Source: JAJDFU01 sp964641965 (lineage in GTDB: Bacteria > Bacteroidota > Bacteroidia > Chitinophagales > Saprospiraceae). Taken from it: a stretch of 29,670 nt of DNA. Each line of letters starts with the position of its first letter. The stretch's first letter is position 1. The notes beneath the pieces were generated by a model. That model saw nothing but the letters and a program-made list of their open reading frames with translations, made no database searches and was not told the origin of the DNA. The stretch covers positions 1-29,670 of the forward strand of contig CAZXLD010000055.1 of assembly GCA_964641965.1 (NCBI GenBank), in the 5' to 3' direction. A program made the translations under genes and the position numbers. Shown one piece after another: positions 1 through 7,284 of this stretch.

Positions 1-70
1 CGTCCACCGTGCACCGTCCACCGTGCACCGTCCACCGTTTGCCGTCCACCGTGCACCGTCCATCGTGCAT
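1..70. repeat. Heptanucleotide tandem array (CGTCCAC/CGTGCAC)
   Basis: Ten back-to-back 7-base units fill this stretch in perfect register. They alternate mainly between CGTCCAC and CGTGCAC, with variants CGTTTGC, CGTCCAT and CGTGCAT. The array is truncated by the window edge, so its full length is unknown. It ends about 40 bases downstream of the stop of the reverse-strand nnr gene. The same heptad recurs at 7059-7082 against an assembly gap. No spacers are present, so it is a simple tandem array and not CRISPR. Heptanucleotide arrays (STRR) are known from cyanobacteria; any function here is unknown. Confidence 0.9.
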
Positions 71-113
71 CCATGTGATAACGCCGCTCCTCCTTGATTG
101 AATGGTTTAAATG

Positions 114-1619
114 TTAGAGTCTATCCAATTGCTGAAATGCCTTACCCAAAAAAGTCGTTAAATCACCGGCAATGAGGGCCTCCTGCCCAAATTCCCCAAC
201 AGCAAGGTCGCCAGCGAGCCCGTGCAGAAATACGCCCAACTTGGCGGCATCCTCCGAGTCGTACCCTTGTGCAAGTAAGGCCGTGAGTATACCGGTCAAC
301 ACATCGCCTGCTCCACCAGTCGCCATTCCCGGATTGCCTGTAGAATTGAACCATACCTTCCCATCAGGGCCGGAAATACTGGTGTAAGCCCCTTTCAAAA
401 CAATGTAGACCTGGTGTTTGATGGATGCCTCCCGCTGGATTTCTAGTTGCCCAAAACCATTTTTTTGTGGTCCAAATAGTCGTTTAAACTCACCAGGATG
501 CGGTGTCAGAATACTACCAGGCGGTATATCCGACCACCATTTAGGGTGCTGGCTTAATAGATTTAGCGCATCTGCATCCAGGACGATTGGATGATCGAAT
601 TGGTTAAGCAAATGCAGTAGTACCTCGGCTGTTGCCTTTTGTTGACCGATGCCAGGACCAATGCCGACAGCTGTGTAGGATTTATATTCAACCGGATTCG
701 AGATGAAGGCATCTGTGGTATCTGGAATAACCATGGCTTCCGGAACCGACTGCTGGAGAATCGAATAACCACATCCGGGAACTTGTATCGTTAGCAGCCC
801 TATTCCTGACCGCAAACAACCAGAAGCCGCAAGGATACCCGCACCAATCTTTCCCCTGCTTCCAGCGATCAACAAGGCATGTCCAAAATTGCCTTTGTGA
901 CTGAAAGTAGCCCTTGGAATCCTTAGTTGCTTGGCTTCGTTAGCGGTCAGGTAATGAAAGGGCGTTTCCAGTTGTTCCATCCTTTGTCTACTTAACTGGA
1001 TATCGCCTACTGTCCAATGGCCCAACACATCCTGGTTTTCAGGGAAAAAGAAAGAAAGCTTCGGACTTTGAAAAGTGAAGGTGTAATGGGCGTGAAAACA
1101 AATCCCTTCACTGGGTCTATCCGGAGCCAGACCAGAGGGAATATCCAACGCCACACGTGTGACAGGTGAGGAATTAAGATAGTGAATTATGGATTCCGGA
1201 AACCCTTCAAGTGGCCGATTAATTCCTGTCCCAAAGAGCGCATCTACCACCACCGAACCCTTGGGTAGTTTTGGAAATGGATGACCGGTTTGAAGGTGTA
1301 CTTGTGATAGCCAGTCAGGTCCTGGCAGGCGATTCTGGTTTATGGTAAAATCAGTAGAAGGTTTGCCGATATCACAGATCCAGACCGTGACGCTATACTT
1401 CACCCGATACAGCATTCGGGCTAAGGCAAGGCCATCGCCTCCATTGTTACCTTGACCGCAAATGAGGAAGACAGGACGACCTTTATCGGGGAATGTTTTA
1501 CAAAACCACTCAAAAAGAGCATGGGCAGCGCGCTCCATCAGGTCAATAGAGGCAATTGGTTCCTGCTGGATGGTATAGGCATCCAGGTCTCGGGCTTGTT
1601 CAGCAGTCCATATTTTCAT
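114..1619 (-). CDS. nnr: Bifunctional NAD(P)H-hydrate epimerase / ADP-dependent NAD(P)H-hydrate dehydratase
   Basis: This 501-residue protein repairs damaged nicotinamide cofactors. The N-terminal YjeF_N half epimerises R-NAD(P)HX to the S form, and the C-terminal ribokinase-like half dehydrates S-NAD(P)HX using ADP. The N-terminal domain spans about residues 1-215 and carries the phosphate-binding motif GQGNNGGDG at 55-63. The C-terminal domain, about 230-500, shows TPHPGEF and the catalytic anion-hole motif GGAGDVLTG at 435-443 with Asp439. Length and domain order match the usual fused enzyme. The ATG at 1617-1619 gives the expected MKIWTAEQ opening. It is transcribed alone, and nothing overlaps it. 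Cytosolic housekeeping function; very confident. Confidence 0.95.
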   Translation of the reverse strand: MKIWTAEQARDLDAYTIQQEPIASIDLMERAAHALFEWFCKTFPDKGRPVFLICGQGNNGGDGLALARMLYRVKYSVTVWICDIGKPSTDFTINQNRLPGPDWLSQVHLQTGHPFPKLPKGSVVVDALFGTGINRPLEGFPESIIHYLNSSPVTRVALDIPSGLAPDRPSEGICFHAHYTFTFQSPKLSFFFPENQDVLGHWTVGDIQLSRQRMEQLETPFHYLTANEAKQLRIPRATFSHKGNFGHALLIAGSRGKIGAGILAASGCLRSGIGLLTIQVPGCGYSILQQSVPEAMVIPDTTDAFISNPVEYKSYTAVGIGPGIGQQKATAEVLLHLLNQFDHPIVLDADALNLLSQHPKWWSDIPPGSILTPHPGEFKRLFGPQKNGFGQLEIQREASIKHQVYIVLKGAYTSISGPDGKVWFNSTGNPGMATGGAGDVLTGILTALLAQGYDSEDAAKLGVFLHGLAGDLAVGEFGQEALIAGDLTTFLGKAFQQLDRL

Positions 1620-1871
1620 GTAGAAAGGATATCTGTATACTCCTTTAAAAATACAGGATGCCTAAAGAATTTTCACCCGATCCTGATTTTGATAAAACGG
1701 AGGATAGCCGGTGAATGCTTATGGGGTAGAGCATTGAACCATGAAACCATGTGGCACTCCCGAAAACGATTTGTACCCCCTTTATGGTTGCGGCAGTTTT
1801 TTCCAGCTAATACTGACGCAAGTTTAAAATGACCTATTTAAAAATGGAGCAAACAGCCATACTTGGTCAGC

Positions 1872-1963
1872 CCCGACGACAAGTGTCGGGATCAAGGACA
1901 TTATACCATTTCAAGGAATGCTGTATTTAAGTGACAGGCCGTTTTCAACTTAAAATGGTATAA
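1872..1963. repeat. Nested intergenic inverted repeats
   Basis: Two structures sit side by side. CCCGAC at 1872-1877 pairs with GTCGGG at 1885-1890 around a 7-base loop. Next, TTATACCATTTCAAG (1901-1915) is the near-perfect reverse complement of CTTAAAATGGTATAA (1949-1963), with 14 of 15 positions matching and a 33-base spacer. The layout resembles a small non-coding palindromic element or decayed MITE-like repeat, but a second copy is not visible in this window, so mobility is not shown. Confidence 0.5.
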
Positions 1964-2077
1964 TACCTTTAATTAAGGGGTTTTACCTTGGCTAAATTAG
2001 TTGACGGGTAATTTCCTTCAGCTGGAGTTACCGCTTGGTCAAAAAATTGCAGATTTAAGTAGTGCTATCTATATCAA

Positions 2078-2104
2078 CCTGAGAAAGAATTCGTTCTGAT
2101 CAGG
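2078..2104 (+). promoter_or_regulatory. Palindromic hairpin just before the beta-barrel start codon
   Basis: CCTGA (2078-2082) pairs with TCAGG (2100-2104), and inside it AGAA pairs with TTCT around a TCG-rich tip, leaving a small internal loop. The hairpin ends three bases before the ATG at 2108. It could be an operator or an mRNA structure that limits ribosome access; the sequence alone cannot decide. Confidence 0.35.
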
Positions 2105-2107
2105 TAT

Positions 2108-2785
2108 ATGAATTTTTTTACTCTCATTTCAGGGGTCTTGTTTGTGTTTGCTGCTCACCTTCCATTACAGGCGCAACTAAGCATTGGTCTAGGCGCGGGG
2201 GGAGGAATTACGGCTCCCTACTTATTTCGGGCAAATGTGTCTTTGGAGTGGACATTCCGTCCGGTCTGGACCCTTCGGTCTGAAATCGGAATTGCCCAAC
2301 AAAACAATCCAGCTTTTATTCAAGCCTTATCGGTGTCCGGAGTAGCTTTTGCCTCTGCTCGGGAATCCTATCTGGAGATTCCTTTCCTCCTGAAAGGGCA
2401 ATTGAAACTCAAGCAATGGGAATGGTATGGTTTGGTAGGACCACAACTAAATTGGTTGCTCAATTTACAGGCCTGGCGGGAGGAAGAGGATGGCCGATTG
2501 ACCTTTGTAAACCTGGATCCGGAAGAAAATTTTATTAGTCGGATAGATGTAGGCTTACTGACTGGGTTGGGTGTACAGAAGCAGATCTCCGAAGTGCTCG
2601 TTTTATTTGGTGAGTTGCGCTACTTTTTGGGATTGCGAAATATTGAGCAACGCGGTCAATTATCATTGTATAATCAAGGGCATTTTTTCCAGATCGGTTT
2701 TCGGTTTTATCCATCCAAAGCTTTTCGAAAAAAGAATTCCGCCTCCGGTTTAAAAATGAATCCCTTGCATTGGGGCTTCTTATAA
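2108..2785 (+). CDS. Outer-membrane beta-barrel protein (PorT/OmpW-like, unassigned)
   Basis: The 225-residue product starts with a clear signal peptide, with a hydrophobic stretch at 4-18 and a likely cleavage after LPLQAQ near residue 23. The mature part alternates polar and hydrophobic residues in short amphipathic strands (for example RANVSLEWTFRP and EIPFLLKGQLKL), and strand turns are rich in Gly and Asn. This is the pattern of the small 8-stranded barrels annotated as outer membrane beta-barrel or porin family in Bacteroidota. A strand ending in IGFRFYP is followed by a basic tail of about 25 residues, which is slightly unusual because barrels normally end on an aromatic residue. Substrate and partner are unknown. 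It is a single gene facing the band 7 gene, with a shared terminator. Confidence 0.75.
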   Translation: MNFFTLISGVLFVFAAHLPLQAQLSIGLGAGGGITAPYLFRANVSLEWTFRPVWTLRSEIGIAQQNNPAFIQALSVSGVAFASARESYLEIPFLLKGQLKLKQWEWYGLVGPQLNWLLNLQAWREEEDGRLTFVNLDPEENFISRIDVGLLTGLGVQKQISEVLVLFGELRYFLGLRNIEQRGQLSLYNQGHFFQIGFRFYPSKAFRKKNSASGLKMNPLHWGFL

Positions 2786-2790
2786 AGAAA

Positions 2791-2822
2791 ATCGGCCAGC
2801 TCAAATCAATGAGTTGGCCGAT
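2791..2822. terminator. Bidirectional intrinsic terminator
   Basis: ATCGGCCAGCTCA (2791-2803) pairs with TGAGTTGGCCGAT (2810-2822) around the 6-base loop AATCAA, with one G-T wobble in 13 pairs. It lies between the stop codons of two convergent genes (2785 and 2850). A-rich bases on its left give a U-rich run for the reverse transcript; the forward side has only weak A/T-rich sequence. Confidence 0.8.
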
Positions 2823-2849
2823 CCCAAATCAATCACAATAAAAAGGCGG

Positions 2850-3788
2850 TTAAGCCTCTATTCGCTTACCATTGGTATTACCTTTCTTTTTCATTTCCTC
2901 GCCCAATTGCTGGGAAGCAGTAAAGGAAGCTACCATTTGCGATAGCATATCACTTCCTGCAGTAGGGTTATTCGGGAGCAGGATAAGGTTGCTGTTCGAA
3001 TTTTCACCCATGGATTGCATGGTATCATAATGCTGGGTGACAACGATCAAGGCAGATGCTTCCTGACTATTAATCCCCACTTTATTTAGTACTTCAACGG
3101 ACTCTTCCAGTCCACGTGCAATCTCGCGACGCTGATCGGCGATCCCTTGCCCTTGCAAACGCTTACTTTCTGCTTCTGCCTTGGCCTTGGCTACAATGCG
3201 GATGCGCTCTGCCTCCGCATCATATTCTACCGCTTTCTTGTTACGCTCTGCGGCATTGATCTTGTTCATCGCGTGCTTAACCTCTAGGTCTGGGTCGATA
3301 TCAGTAACAAGGGCCTTGATAATATCGTACCCGTATTCATTCATAGCCTCTTGTAGCTCCCGACGAATAGCGACTGCGATATCGTCTTTGCGTTCAAACA
3401 CATCGTCCAGTTTCATTTTGGGAACTTCAGCTCGCACCACATCAAACACGTAGGCTGTAATCTGCTCTTGCGGGTTTTCCAATTTGTAAAAGGCCTCATA
3501 CACCTTCTCCGGAAGGATGAGGAATTGGACCGACACCTTGAGTTTTACAAATACGTTATCCCGGGTTTTAGTCTCAACAATGACGTCCAGTTGTTGGATT
3601 TTGAGACTGATTCGACCGGCTACCCGATCCAGAAACGGGATCTTGAATTGAAGTCCCGGTCTTTTGATGCTTTGGAAACGGCCAAACCGCTCTACAATAG
3701 CATTTGTTTGCTGTTTAACCGTAAAAATCCCGGATAATAGGATCAGAAACCCTACCGAGAGTATTATAATTAAAGGAGTGGAAATCAT
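2850..3788 (-). CDS. SPFH/band 7 family membrane protein (stomatin/paraslipin-like)
   Basis: The 312-residue protein has one N-terminal membrane segment (about residues 4-23), then an SPFH/band 7 domain (about 25-190) containing the family-typical VERFGRF and GLQFKIPFLD elements. A long charged coiled coil follows (about 180-245, rich in AEAERIRIVAKAKAEAES). The C-terminal tail includes the paraslipin-like stretch NLILLPNNP. Such proteins form large oligomeric rings that organise membrane microdomains and often restrain membrane proteases. An NfeD partner, common for many bacterial members, is not adjacent here. The start ATG at 3786-3788 places the membrane segment correctly. It stands alone, with a terminator shared with the upstream barrel gene. 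Confidence 0.92.
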   Translation of the reverse strand: MISTPLIIILSVGFLILLSGIFTVKQQTNAIVERFGRFQSIKRPGLQFKIPFLDRVAGRISLKIQQLDVIVETKTRDNVFVKLKVSVQFLILPEKVYEAFYKLENPQEQITAYVFDVVRAEVPKMKLDDVFERKDDIAVAIRRELQEAMNEYGYDIIKALVTDIDPDLEVKHAMNKINAAERNKKAVEYDAEAERIRIVAKAKAEAESKRLQGQGIADQRREIARGLEESVEVLNKVGINSQEASALIVVTQHYDTMQSMGENSNSNLILLPNNPTAGSDMLSQMVASFTASQQLGEEMKKKGNTNGKRIEA

Positions 3789-4043
3789 GACTATTCTTTT
3801 TATGAAATGAATTGGAGCAGTTATGAATATACCATAAATCTATCCTACAGTCCAACCTAAATAGATAAATGACTATAAAATTTCGATTCCTGAGGAAAAT
3901 AGAAGGGACGGAGTTCGAAATTTGGCCTATGTAAATCAGCTTCGATTAGGTGGTTTCAGGAAAAGTACCGGCATCACCTATTTCTATAGCTGGCTGCCTG
4001 TCTCAAAAGAATCAATGCTCGGCTATCGACTCATTTTATCTGC

Positions 4044-5450
4044 CTAGAGTGATTTGATTTCGGTCACCAGTTGGCTGATAGAGGCTTTAGCATCTCCGAA
4101 TAACATGCGGTTTTTATCGTGGAAAAAGAGTTGATTTTGAATACCCGCATAGCCGGGGCTCATACTCCGTTTCAGGACGATCGTATTTTTCGCATCCCAC
4201 ACTTTTAAGACCGGCATACCATAAATAGGGGAGGAGGGATCATCCTCTGCAGCGGGGTTGACCACATCGTTTGCACCAACAATAATGACCACATCCGTAT
4301 TTGGAAGTGCTGAATTGGCGTCATCCAAGTCCAACAATTTAGGGTAAGGCACATCCGCTTCTGCCAACAGGACATTCATATGGCCGGGCATCCGACCCGC
4401 TACCGGATGGATCGCGTATTTAACATCCACACCATTGGCCTCCAACAAATCATCCACTTCCTTAACTACCTTTTGCGCCTGAGCCACAGCAAGGCCATAG
4501 CCGGGTACAAACATCACTGAATTGGAGTAATAGAGCTGTATGGCCAAGTCGTTAATGGTTGCTTCCTTGACTACCTGGTCACCGGCTGCTGCTCCTCCGC
4601 CACCACCACCTCCAAATCCTCCAATCAAGACATTTAGGAGCGAGCGATTCATGGCCTCACACATCAATACGGTCAGGATGGTGCCAGCGGCTCCAACCAG
4701 AATACCTCCCACCAACATAAACTGGTTTTGTACAATCAAGCCGGCTGCCGCAGCAGAAAGCCCTGTAAAAGAGTTGAGCAGCGAGATCACTACCGGCATA
4801 TCTGCACCTCCAATCGGGGCGACAAAGGAAAACCCATACAACAGGGTCAGTCCCAGGAAAACATAGATCAGTAGTGGGTTGGGCCCAGCATTTCCCGCGA
4901 TCACCAGATAAGCACCCATGATGAGGATGATCGCCAGTAGAACTAGATTAAAGATATTGTGCCCTTTGAAGGTGATTTTACGGTCATTCACTCGACCGTC
5001 CAATTTGGCAAAAGCCAGTATGCTTCCGGTGAAGGATACACCGCCCACCAATAAGGTAAATAGAGAGATGATTAGTTGACCCGGGGTCAGGAAAGTACCG
5101 GAGAAGAAACGGATCAGTTCTACCATGGCCAGAAAAACGGCTGCTGCACCTCCTAATCCATTAAATATGGATACCAGTTGAGGCATGGCAGTCATTTTAA
5201 CCCTTCGGGCTGTTAGCCAACCCACTACCGTCCCAAGTACCATGCCACCTGCAATCCAGATGTAATTGTTGCCTCCTCGGGCCTGGGGATCTGTCAAAGC
5301 AGCAATAATGGCAATAGTCATTCCAATCGCCGCAATTATATTACCTCTTCTGGCCGAGTCCGGGGAGGCGAGTAGGCGAAGTCCCCAAACAAAGCCCAGG
5401 GCGCCCAGCAAATAAGCCAGATTGATCAGAAAAGTAGAAAGTTGGTCCAT
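4044..5450 (-). CDS. pntB: NAD(P) transhydrogenase, beta subunit
   Basis: This 468-residue subunit carries the membrane domain (about eight or nine helices, residues 1-270) and the NADP(H)-binding domain III (about 290-468) of the proton-pumping transhydrogenase. Domain III shows GYGLAVAQAQ, HPVAGRMPGHMNVLLAEA, and IIVGANDVVNPAA, which are family signatures for the NADP-binding fold. The enzyme uses proton-motive force to drive NADH + NADP+ to NAD+ + NADPH. A poly-glycine run (GGFGGGGGGGAAAGD, about residues 276-290) forms a flexible linker between the two domains. It is the third gene of a reverse operon, 75 bases behind pntA2. Confidence 0.96.
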   Translation of the reverse strand: MDQLSTFLINLAYLLGALGFVWGLRLLASPDSARRGNIIAAIGMTIAIIAALTDPQARGGNNYIWIAGGMVLGTVVGWLTARRVKMTAMPQLVSIFNGLGGAAAVFLAMVELIRFFSGTFLTPGQLIISLFTLLVGGVSFTGSILAFAKLDGRVNDRKITFKGHNIFNLVLLAIILIMGAYLVIAGNAGPNPLLIYVFLGLTLLYGFSFVAPIGGADMPVVISLLNSFTGLSAAAAGLIVQNQFMLVGGILVGAAGTILTVLMCEAMNRSLLNVLIGGFGGGGGGGAAAGDQVVKEATINDLAIQLYYSNSVMFVPGYGLAVAQAQKVVKEVDDLLEANGVDVKYAIHPVAGRMPGHMNVLLAEADVPYPKLLDLDDANSALPNTDVVIIVGANDVVNPAAEDDPSSPIYGMPVLKVWDAKNTIVLKRSMSPGYAGIQNQLFFHDKNRMLFGDAKASISQLVTEIKSL

Positions 5451-5525
5451 AAGAGATGTGTAGACTTGTTGGAGTAAGCAGGATAAACGAATCCAGATTA
5501 ATTGAAAATGGATCTGCCAGCGGCC

Positions 5526-5834
5526 TTATTTTTTCCTTTTAAACATTTCCAGCATGCGGTCGGTCACAGCAAATCCACCTACTACATTGATCATACCCAA
5601 AATGAGGCTCAATAAACCCATACTGATAGCCAGATAGTCGTCGGGCTCAGCTTGCCGGATTAATAAAATAGCACCAATGACCACCACTCCGGAAATAGCG
5701 TTGGCTCCAGACATCAAGGGGGTGTGCAGTACGGTTGGGACTTTGGAAATCACCTCGAAACCGAGCATGATGGTGAAAGCCAATAAGAATAGCAGCAGGT
5801 AATTTTCATTAAAAAACGTAAAAAAAGCTTCCAT
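5526..5834 (-). CDS. pntA2: NAD(P) transhydrogenase, alpha subunit part 2 (membrane)
   Basis: This 102-residue protein supplies the membrane helices that in E. coli are fused to the C-terminus of PntA. Four hydrophobic segments are apparent, and the stretch SKVPTVLHTPLMSGANAIS is the classic family signature. A short basic end (MLEMFKRKK) faces the cytoplasm. The start ATG at 5832-5834 follows the stop of pntA1 by 15 bases, so the two are very likely translated from one message. The split three-gene arrangement is common in bacteria outside the enterics. Confidence 0.95.
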   Translation of the reverse strand: MEAFFTFFNENYLLLFLLAFTIMLGFEVISKVPTVLHTPLMSGANAISGVVVIGAILLIRQAEPDDYLAISMGLLSLILGMINVVGGFAVTDRMLEMFKRKK

Positions 5835-5849
5835 GAATAAGTATTAGCG

Positions 5850-6950
5850 TTATGAAGCAACTTCTGGGGTTTCTGCGGTGAAAAAGGCTCCCCGGATTAT
5901 CTCGTTCTCCAGATCCGGATGCACTTCCCCATCTTTTACCAGGATTTTCAGGAAGTTTAAGCAATTGTTGCTGTAAAGAAAACTGGCGTCTTGAGGCATT
6001 AGAGAAGCGAGGTAAGAATTACCAATGATTTTTACTCCTTGGTGGTCTACCGCTTCGTTATCTTGAGACAGTTCACAATTGCCACCGGTAGAGGAGGCCA
6101 GATCGATAACCACCGAACCTGGGCGCATGTTTTCTACCGTTGATTGCGGAAGTAAGATCGGTGCTTTACGACCTCTTACCTGGGCAGTAGTGATGATGAC
6201 GTCCGATTTGGCGGCACGCTTTTGAACTTCTTCGCGCTGCCGACGTAAAAAATCCTCCGATTGTTGCACGGCATAGCCCCCGGCTCCTGTATCGTCAACC
6301 GCGCCTTCCACCTCAATAAACTTGGCGCCAAGACTGAGTACTTCCTCCTTGGCAGCCAGGCGTGTATCGGAAGCTTCAACTTGAGCGCCCAGGCGTTTAG
6401 CAGTAGCAATAGCCTGCAATCCGGCTACCCCAGCCCCAAGTACCAGTACTTTCGCCGGCCGAATGGAGCCGGCTGCGGTAATCATCATAGGAAAATAGCG
6501 GGGAAGATATCGGGCAGCCTCCAGCACGGCCCGATAGCCGGCAATGGAAGCCATGGAGGACAGTACATCCATGGATTGAGCCAGTGTGGTCCTGGGGATC
6601 ATGTCCAGACTAAAAGCCTGGAGGCCCAACCCTCTGAGAGTAGCGGTTATCGATTCATTCCGGAATGGAGCAAACTCGGAAATGAGAAAAACTTCTTTCC
6701 GTAAACTTTCCAATTCTGCAGGGGCAAGCGGATGAATAGATACCAGGATATCTACTTGATTCAGAATAGTTTGTCGATCCGTTACCTGAGCGTGTTCTGT
6801 ATAGGTTTCATCCGGGAAAAAGGCCTGATCACCAGCCCCGGTTTCCACAAGAACTGCTACATCAATAGCTTTTAACTTGGGAAGTGTATCGGGCACAATT
6901 GCTACCCGGGTATCTTGATCCTCTCTGAGAACTCCTAGCGTGATGGACAT
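5850..6950 (-). CDS. pntA1: NAD(P) transhydrogenase, alpha subunit part 1 (NAD-binding)
   Basis: This soluble domain I (366 residues from the chosen start) binds NAD(H). It opens with the family sequence MSITLGVLRE and has the Rossmann motif VLVLGAGVAGLQAIATAKRL at about 170-190, followed by ASDTR. The ALQ/RGRKAPILL region and DLASSTGGNCE are also typical of alanine dehydrogenase/PntA folds. The open frame extends four codons upstream to a TTG at 6962, but the ATG at 6948-6950 fits the family N-terminus and is preferred. It is the first gene of the pnt operon and diverges from the act-cox locus across the heptad array and the assembly gap. Confidence 0.95.
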   Translation of the reverse strand: MSITLGVLREDQDTRVAIVPDTLPKLKAIDVAVLVETGAGDQAFFPDETYTEHAQVTDRQTILNQVDILVSIHPLAPAELESLRKEVFLISEFAPFRNESITATLRGLGLQAFSLDMIPRTTLAQSMDVLSSMASIAGYRAVLEAARYLPRYFPMMITAAGSIRPAKVLVLGAGVAGLQAIATAKRLGAQVEASDTRLAAKEEVLSLGAKFIEVEGAVDDTGAGGYAVQQSEDFLRRQREEVQKRAAKSDVIITTAQVRGRKAPILLPQSTVENMRPGSVVIDLASSTGGNCELSQDNEAVDHQGVKIIGNSYLASLMPQDASFLYSNNCLNFLKILVKDGEVHPDLENEIIRGAFFTAETPEVAS

Positions 6951-7058
6951 ATCTGAATGCAAAATTGAAAACGGAAGATAGGAAAGAATGCAAAACTCCG
7001 ATTTCTACCGCAAAAATTTTACAAGATGAGTACGGTAGGCGGTATGTGAAATAGAAAC

Positions 7059-7082
7059 CGTATGCCATCCACCGTCCACCGT
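7059..7082. repeat. Second heptad array, cut by the assembly gap
   Basis: Units CGTATGC, CATCCAC, CGTCCAC and a partial CGT run in phase up to the first N. They match the array at the window start. The assembly appears to break inside a longer array, so its true length cannot be seen. Confidence 0.8.
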
Positions 7083-7182
7083 NNNNNNNNNNNNNNNNNN
7101 NNNNNNNNNNNNNNNNNNNNNNNNNNNNNNNNNNNNNNNNNNNNNNNNNNNNNNNNNNNNNNNNNNNNNNNNNNNNNNNNNN
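7083..7182. other. Assembly gap (100 N)
   Basis: Exactly 100 undetermined bases, a common placeholder for a gap of unknown size. The left flank is heptad repeat and the right flank is unique sequence leading to the actA promoter. The gap separates the pnt and act-cox operons, so part of the pnt promoter region may be missing. Confidence 0.98.
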
Positions 7183-7197
7183 CTAAATATCACTGAA

Positions 7198-7228
7198 GTG
7201 TTAAAAAAGGTAACCCTTGCTATATTTG
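7198..7228 (+). promoter_or_regulatory. Candidate Bacteroidota promoter of the act-cox locus
   Basis: TATATTTG at 7221-7228 matches the Bacteroidota -7 consensus TAnnTTTG exactly. A GTG at 7198-7200, one mismatch from the TTG -33 element, lies 20 bases upstream, which is a proper spacing. The predicted transcript would begin near 7235 and have a leader of about 50 bases before the chosen actA start at 7285. Confidence 0.6.
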
Positions 7229-7284
7229 CGAGACGAAAATCATTGGCATTACGAATGCAAATCATAGAAAAACAAAAACATATC

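Larger units (their letters stand above)
1620..2107. other. Gene-free interval with several inverted repeats
   Basis: No credible gene was found in this 488-base stretch. An open frame running into it from inside nnr on the forward strand (1452-1832) is antisense to nnr and resembles no family. The interval holds three inverted repeats: a short CCCGAC/GTCGGG hairpin (1872-1890), a 15-base pair of arms (1901-1915 and 1949-1963), and a palindromic hairpin directly before the next start codon (2078-2104). It lies between the divergent nnr and beta-barrel genes, so both promoters should be here, but no clean TAnnTTTG box was seen. Confidence 0.6.

Noticed and set aside
1..70. Possible CRISPR array
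   Set aside because: Units are 7 bases with no spacers, and no cas genes are nearby; it is a simple tandem repeat.
1452..1832. Forward open frame of 126 codons starting inside nnr
   Set aside because: It is antisense to the well-supported nnr gene for nearly half its length, resembles no family, and its remainder runs through intergenic sequence.
7198..7284. Longer actA start at 7198
   Set aside because: The extra residues would be encoded by the promoter region and precede a well-formed signal peptide at 7285.
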